Origin: Acidobacteriota bacterium
GTDB lineage: Bacteria > Acidobacteriota > Vicinamibacteria > Vicinamibacterales > CAVVIG01
NCBI GenBank assembly: GCA_003222555.1
Contig: QHWL01000001.1
Coordinates: 1 to 11,390 of the forward strand
Length of the DNA stretch: 11,390 nt
Direction: 5' to 3'
The stretch's first letter is position 1. Each line of letters opens with the position of its first letter. Below, in pieces: positions 8,527 through 11,390 of the stretch. The position numbers were made by a program, and so were the translations under genes. The notes under the pieces were generated by a model. The model did not search any database and was not told the origin of the DNA. It saw only the letters and a program-made list of their open reading frames with translations.

Positions 8527-11390
8527 TCAGGGTGTCGCCTTCGCCGCCGACAGGTACAAAGCATTGAACAGCATGGGGAACGTCGCATGGGTCTGCGCGC
8601 GGTGTTGCGGCCTGAGGCCGAAAAGCACGACGCGACCCGGGCTCATGTCGACGGCCACCACCGCCGCGCGGCCGGCCATCAGCTCCTCGCCTTTGAGCAG
8701 GCCCGACGCGAGCACGTCGTTGCTCGCGTAGCTGGCGACGACCTCCGTCCGATGCGTCGCGGGCCCCTCGGGTAGGCTGAAGAATGGGCTGTTGACGTAG
8801 AAGCCAAACGTCTCGGGAGCCATGCCGTAGCCGAGCGGATCCGTCGTGTCGACCTGAATACGCAGAATCGCGCCTGGCGCAAAATGCTGGTCGCGCGACA
8901 ACATCCCCTTGCCGTTCCGTACTGGAACCGCCAGCCGCTCGATTGCGAGATCGCAGGCGCTCCCCATGAAGATGAGCGTGCCGCCGTCTGCGACGAACTG
9001 CCTCAGGTTGGCGACGCCGGCCTCGCCGATGCCGCCGCGGTACTCGGGACGGATCGTGGTGGACTCGTTGCCGTCGACGATCTCGCGCGGACTCTGGTCG
9101 GCGAGGATAATCGCGTCGAACTTCTGGCGCAGAGCGCCGGCGCGGATCTCCGCGTTGTGGATCGGACTCGACCCGAACTCGTACTGCTCGAGCACCCACC
9201 TGGTCCACCCCTCGTCCATGTTGCCGCCAGTCCACGGTTGATACGTGGCGATGCGCGGTGCGTGAAACGCGGTGGACCGTGGGTTGGGCGCGGCTCGGGC
9301 GTCCAACGCCACCGCCGACAGGCTGAATTCGGTCGCGATCGCCTGCATCCGGCTCTTCGATACGCCGCTGACGTTTATCACGGCTCGCGGGGCCCCACCC
9401 CCGCTCGCTCGCGCTGCGCTGCTCGAAGACTCGCTGCTCGCGCGGGCCGCAGGCGCTTCTGAGGCTCGTGGGGCCCCACCTCTTTCAGGGCGCCGGGGCC
9501 CCACCCCCGGCGCGTCTGGCTCAAGGCTGCCACTCGCTCGCGCTCCGCTACTCGAAGACTCGCTGCTCGCGCGGGCCGCAGGCGCTTCCGAGGCTCGCGG
9601 GGCCCCACCTCTTTCAGGGCGCCGGGGCCCCACCCCCGGCGCGTCTGGCTCAGGGCTGCCACTCGCTCGCGCTCCGCTGCTCGAAGACTCGCTGCTCGCG
9701 CGCGGCGCAGGCATTTGGGCGTCGAGGCCGAACGATACGTGAGCGCCATCTTTCAGCAGCCGGTTGATCGCGATCGCCGTGTCGGCGCCGTTGTAGGCAA
9801 ACGAGAACGATGATCCGTTACCAATCACACCACCCGGAAGCTTCGGCAGGCTGGTAACGCGCGTCATCTTCAACGTGTCGGGCAGCGGGTTGTTCACGAA
9901 CGTCGTCGTGACGCCGAGCTGCATGCCGAGCGACCACGCGGTCACGTCGAAGGGCGACGCAGGCGACGAGTTCGGGCCGCGCCGCATTTCGGGGTACGTC
10001 TGCTTCTCGAGCAGGTCCTTCGCGTAACGCCCGAAGACCTGCGCCATCGGAATGATGAACGTGCCGGCGGGGTATTTACTACCATCGGCTTCGAAGGACA
10101 CGTCGGCCCGGTACACGACGACGCCGCCAACCCGCATGCGATCCACCAGATGCACTGCTTCGCGCGTGTCATGCTGCCCCTCGACTGGCACCAGAATGGC
10201 TGACGGACTGGCCTGCTTGCCGTTCTCAATCGTGAGACGGTTCACCTCGTAAATCTGCCGCATGATCGCTTCCCGGCGATCGGCGGCCGTCTCCAGAAGC
10301 GCCATCGTCGCGATGAGCTCGTAGTCGACGATGTCGCTGAGCGTCCAATGGCCGCCCAGCCAGGGGCGCGGATAGTTGGTACGCGGGTTGATGTCGGTTG
10401 GGGGCGGGATCGACGCGCTCGAGCCTTCGACCACGCGCTGGGACGATCCGCCGCCTGAAGTGTCAGGGCGAACAGGCCCCGCCCTCTGCTGGTCGATTGG
10501 CGCCGCGACGCGCGCGCTGGCAACCTCGGTGAGCAGGCCGATCTGGTTGTGCCACCAGCCGCTCCAGGCCATCGCGCCCTCCCAGAAGTTCGTGTAGATG
10601 GAGTTGTAGATGATGCCTTCCTTACCTTCCGCCTCGAGTGCCGCCGCCTGCGATTGTCCGAGAATCGCGTTCCAGCGATAAATCAGCGGATGGACGTTGG
10701 GATTGATCGGATCAGCGGCGGGCATCACGAAGATGCGGGCGCCATCGTTGCCCATCTGATGCTCGTCGAGCCACACCGCAGGGAACCAGTCGTGCCACAG
10801 CAGTAGTGCCATGTACTGACTTTCCTTCTGGGTGAACATGTACATGTCGCGGTTGTTGTCGTGGCCCGCGTACGGATGATAGAGGTACGGGAGGGGACTG
10901 GTTTCATACGGCGTGCCGAGGTTCTTGTTGAACCAATCGGTCACCATGATCTGCCCGTCGGGGTTGAGGCTCGGGACGAGCAGAAAGATCACGTTGTCGA
11001 GAATTTTCTTTACGGCCGGCGAATCGTCGGTTGCGAGGCGATGCACGAGCTCGAGCGACATCTGCGAGGCGCCGACTTCGTTCGCGTGAATGCTGCATGT
11101 GACCAGCAACACGAGCTTCCCTTGCCTGAAGATTGCGTCGCGTTCGCCTTCCGACGGCGCGCCGTCCTGGAAGTACAGCTTGCGCTCCATCTGCTTGTAG
11201 CGGTCGAGATTCGCGAGCGTGTCGGGCGCGCTGATTTCGAGGACGATGAACGGGTTGCCGCCGCTCGTCTTGCCGATCTCGCGATAGCGGACGCGCTCGG
11301 ATCGGGCCGCCGCCAGCTTCATGTAGTCCACGATGGTGTCCCACCTGGCGAGCCTGTTGTCGGCGCCGACTCGGAAGCCCAGCACTTGCT
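8527..11390 (-). CDS. M14-family zinc carboxypeptidase with C-terminal amidotransferase-like domain (5' partial)
   Basis: A large secreted-type metallopeptidase, cut by the right edge at its N-terminus. The first visible residues are QVLGFRVGAD, typical of the position just after a signal peptide in this group, so the signal peptide and start lie outside. Numbered from the codon at 11385: zinc ligands His100 and Glu103 in SIHANEVG and His209 in DEHQMG; NPDG at 141-144; Asn178-Arg179 in DNNRD for substrate carboxylate binding; likely catalytic Glu287 in LLTEVAS. All key residues are kept, so it should be active on peptides, probably in the periplasm or outside the cell. After a middle domain there is an insertion of about 109 residues at 559-667 made from a 129-bp repeat. 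The C-terminal part (FDAIILAD, GGTLIFMGSACDLAIERL) resembles a class I glutamine amidotransferase-like fold found in relatives. It is followed directly by the asparaginase-like gene. Confidence 0.9.
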   Translation of the reverse strand, partial: QVLGFRVGADNRLARWDTIVDYMKLAAARSERVRYREIGKTSGGNPFIVLEISAPDTLANLDRYKQMERKLYFQDGAPSEGERDAIFRQGKLVLLVTCSIHANEVGASQMSLELVHRLATDDSPAVKKILDNVIFLLVPSLNPDGQIMVTDWFNKNLGTPYETSPLPYLYHPYAGHDNNRDMYMFTQKESQYMALLLWHDWFPAVWLDEHQMGNDGARIFVMPAADPINPNVHPLIYRWNAILGQSQAAALEAEGKEGIIYNSIYTNFWEGAMAWSGWWHNQIGLLTEVASARVAAPIDQQRAGPVRPDTSGGGSSQRVVEGSSASIPPPTDINPRTNYPRPWLGGHWTLSDIVDYELIATMALLETAADRREAIMRQIYEVNRLTIENGKQASPSAILVPVEGQHDTREAVHLVDRMRVGGVVVYRADVSFEADGSKYPAGTFIIPMAQVFGRYAKDLLEKQTYPEMRRGPNSSPASPFDVTAWSLGMQLGVTTTFVNNPLPDTLKMTRVTSLPKLPGGVIGNGSSFSFAYNGADTAIAINRLLKDGAHVSFGLDAQMPAPRASSESSSSGARASGSPEPDAPGVGPRRPERGGAPRASEAPAARASSESSSSGARASGSLEPDAPGVGPRRPERGGAPRASEAPAARASSESSSSAARASGGGAPRAVINVSGVSKSRMQAIATEFSLSAVALDARAAPNPRSTAFHAPRIATYQPWTGGNMDEGWTRWVLEQYEFGSSPIHNAEIRAGALRQKFDAIILADQSPREIVDGNESTTIRPEYRGGIGEAGVANLRQFVADGGTLIFMGSACDLAIERLAVPVRNGKGMLSRDQHFAPGAILRIQVDTTDPLGYGMAPETFGFYVNSPFFSLPEGPATHRTEVVASYASNDVLASGLLKGEELMAGRAAVVAVDMSPGRVVLFGLRPQHRAQTHATFPMLFNALYLSAAKATP
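9385..9711. repeat. 129-bp tandem repeat, in frame inside the M14 peptidase gene
   Basis: CTCGAAGACTCGCTGCTCGC occurs at 9422, 9551 and 9680, exactly 129 bp apart each time. Two full units (9422-9550 and 9551-9679) differ at only about four positions. A partial unit follows (9680-9711), and a shortened one precedes (9385-9421), lacking the middle section. Since 129 is 43 codons, the frame is kept. On the coding (minus) strand the unit encodes RASSESSSSGARASGSPEPD and then a Pro/Arg/Gly-rich stretch, a low-complexity, probably disordered peptide. Each unit holds GGGGCCCC palindromes. Near identity of the copies indicates recent duplication. Confidence 0.9.

Noticed and set aside
7937..9235. 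432-codon minus-strand frame overlapping the asparaginase-like and peptidase genes
   Set aside because: Arginine-rich shadow translation; the other minus-strand frames carry the HGTDT and peptidase sequences.
9385..9711. CRISPR array
   Set aside because: The repeats are 129 bp, directly abutting, without unique spacers, and lie in frame in a peptidase gene; no cas gene is present.
9272..9742. Plus-strand open frame across the tandem repeat
   Set aside because: A 129-bp unit without stops keeps several frames open at once; the minus-strand frame continues into conserved peptidase sequence on both sides.

Overview
This is a high-GC bacterial window with closely packed genes. The gene content resembles Acidobacteriota of the Vicinamibacteria type: a fused alpha/beta 2-oxoacid dehydrogenase E1, a large secreted-type M14 peptidase with a C-terminal amidotransferase-like domain, and dispersed CGCNGAG-type intergenic inverted repeats. 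That placement is inferred from gene style and was not tested. Most starts lack a recognisable Shine-Dalgarno sequence; the gene starting at 7312 is the clearest exception.

Left part (1-2325): a strong hairpin terminator (23-56) closes something off the left edge. An intergenic stretch follows, carrying an imperfect inverted repeat (131-204), then a plus-strand nitronate monooxygenase-like flavoprotein (292-1383). It converges on a minus-strand two-domain rhodanese-type sulfurtransferase (1403-2281 or 2317).

Middle part (2326-7908): a plus-strand run of four genes. The first is a fused E1 alpha/beta subunit of a branched-chain/pyruvate-type 2-oxoacid dehydrogenase. Its reading frame is broken inside the thiamine diphosphate (ThDP) binding motif, in a way that fits a 16-nt loss. 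Next come a beta-phosphoglucomutase-like HAD hydrolase, glutaminyl-tRNA synthetase (glnS) and a GNAT-like protein. These functions do not form one pathway, so the run looks like ordinary tight packing. glnS may have its own extended -10 promoter.

Right part (7909-11390): a second CGCNGAG inverted-repeat element lies in the gap between converging genes. It is followed, on the minus strand, by a one-domain asparaginase-like protein (8029-8523) and a large M14 zinc carboxypeptidase (8527 to beyond the right edge). The peptidase comes first in transcription, and its stop lies 3 nt from the TTG start of the asparaginase-like gene. The peptidase contains an in-frame insertion of about 109 residues, built from a 129-bp tandem repeat, between its catalytic half and its amidotransferase-like C-terminus.

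I see no complete new defence, mobile or biosynthetic system. The points most worth checking are the E1 frameshift, the 129-bp repeat inside the peptidase, and the pair of related intergenic repeat elements.
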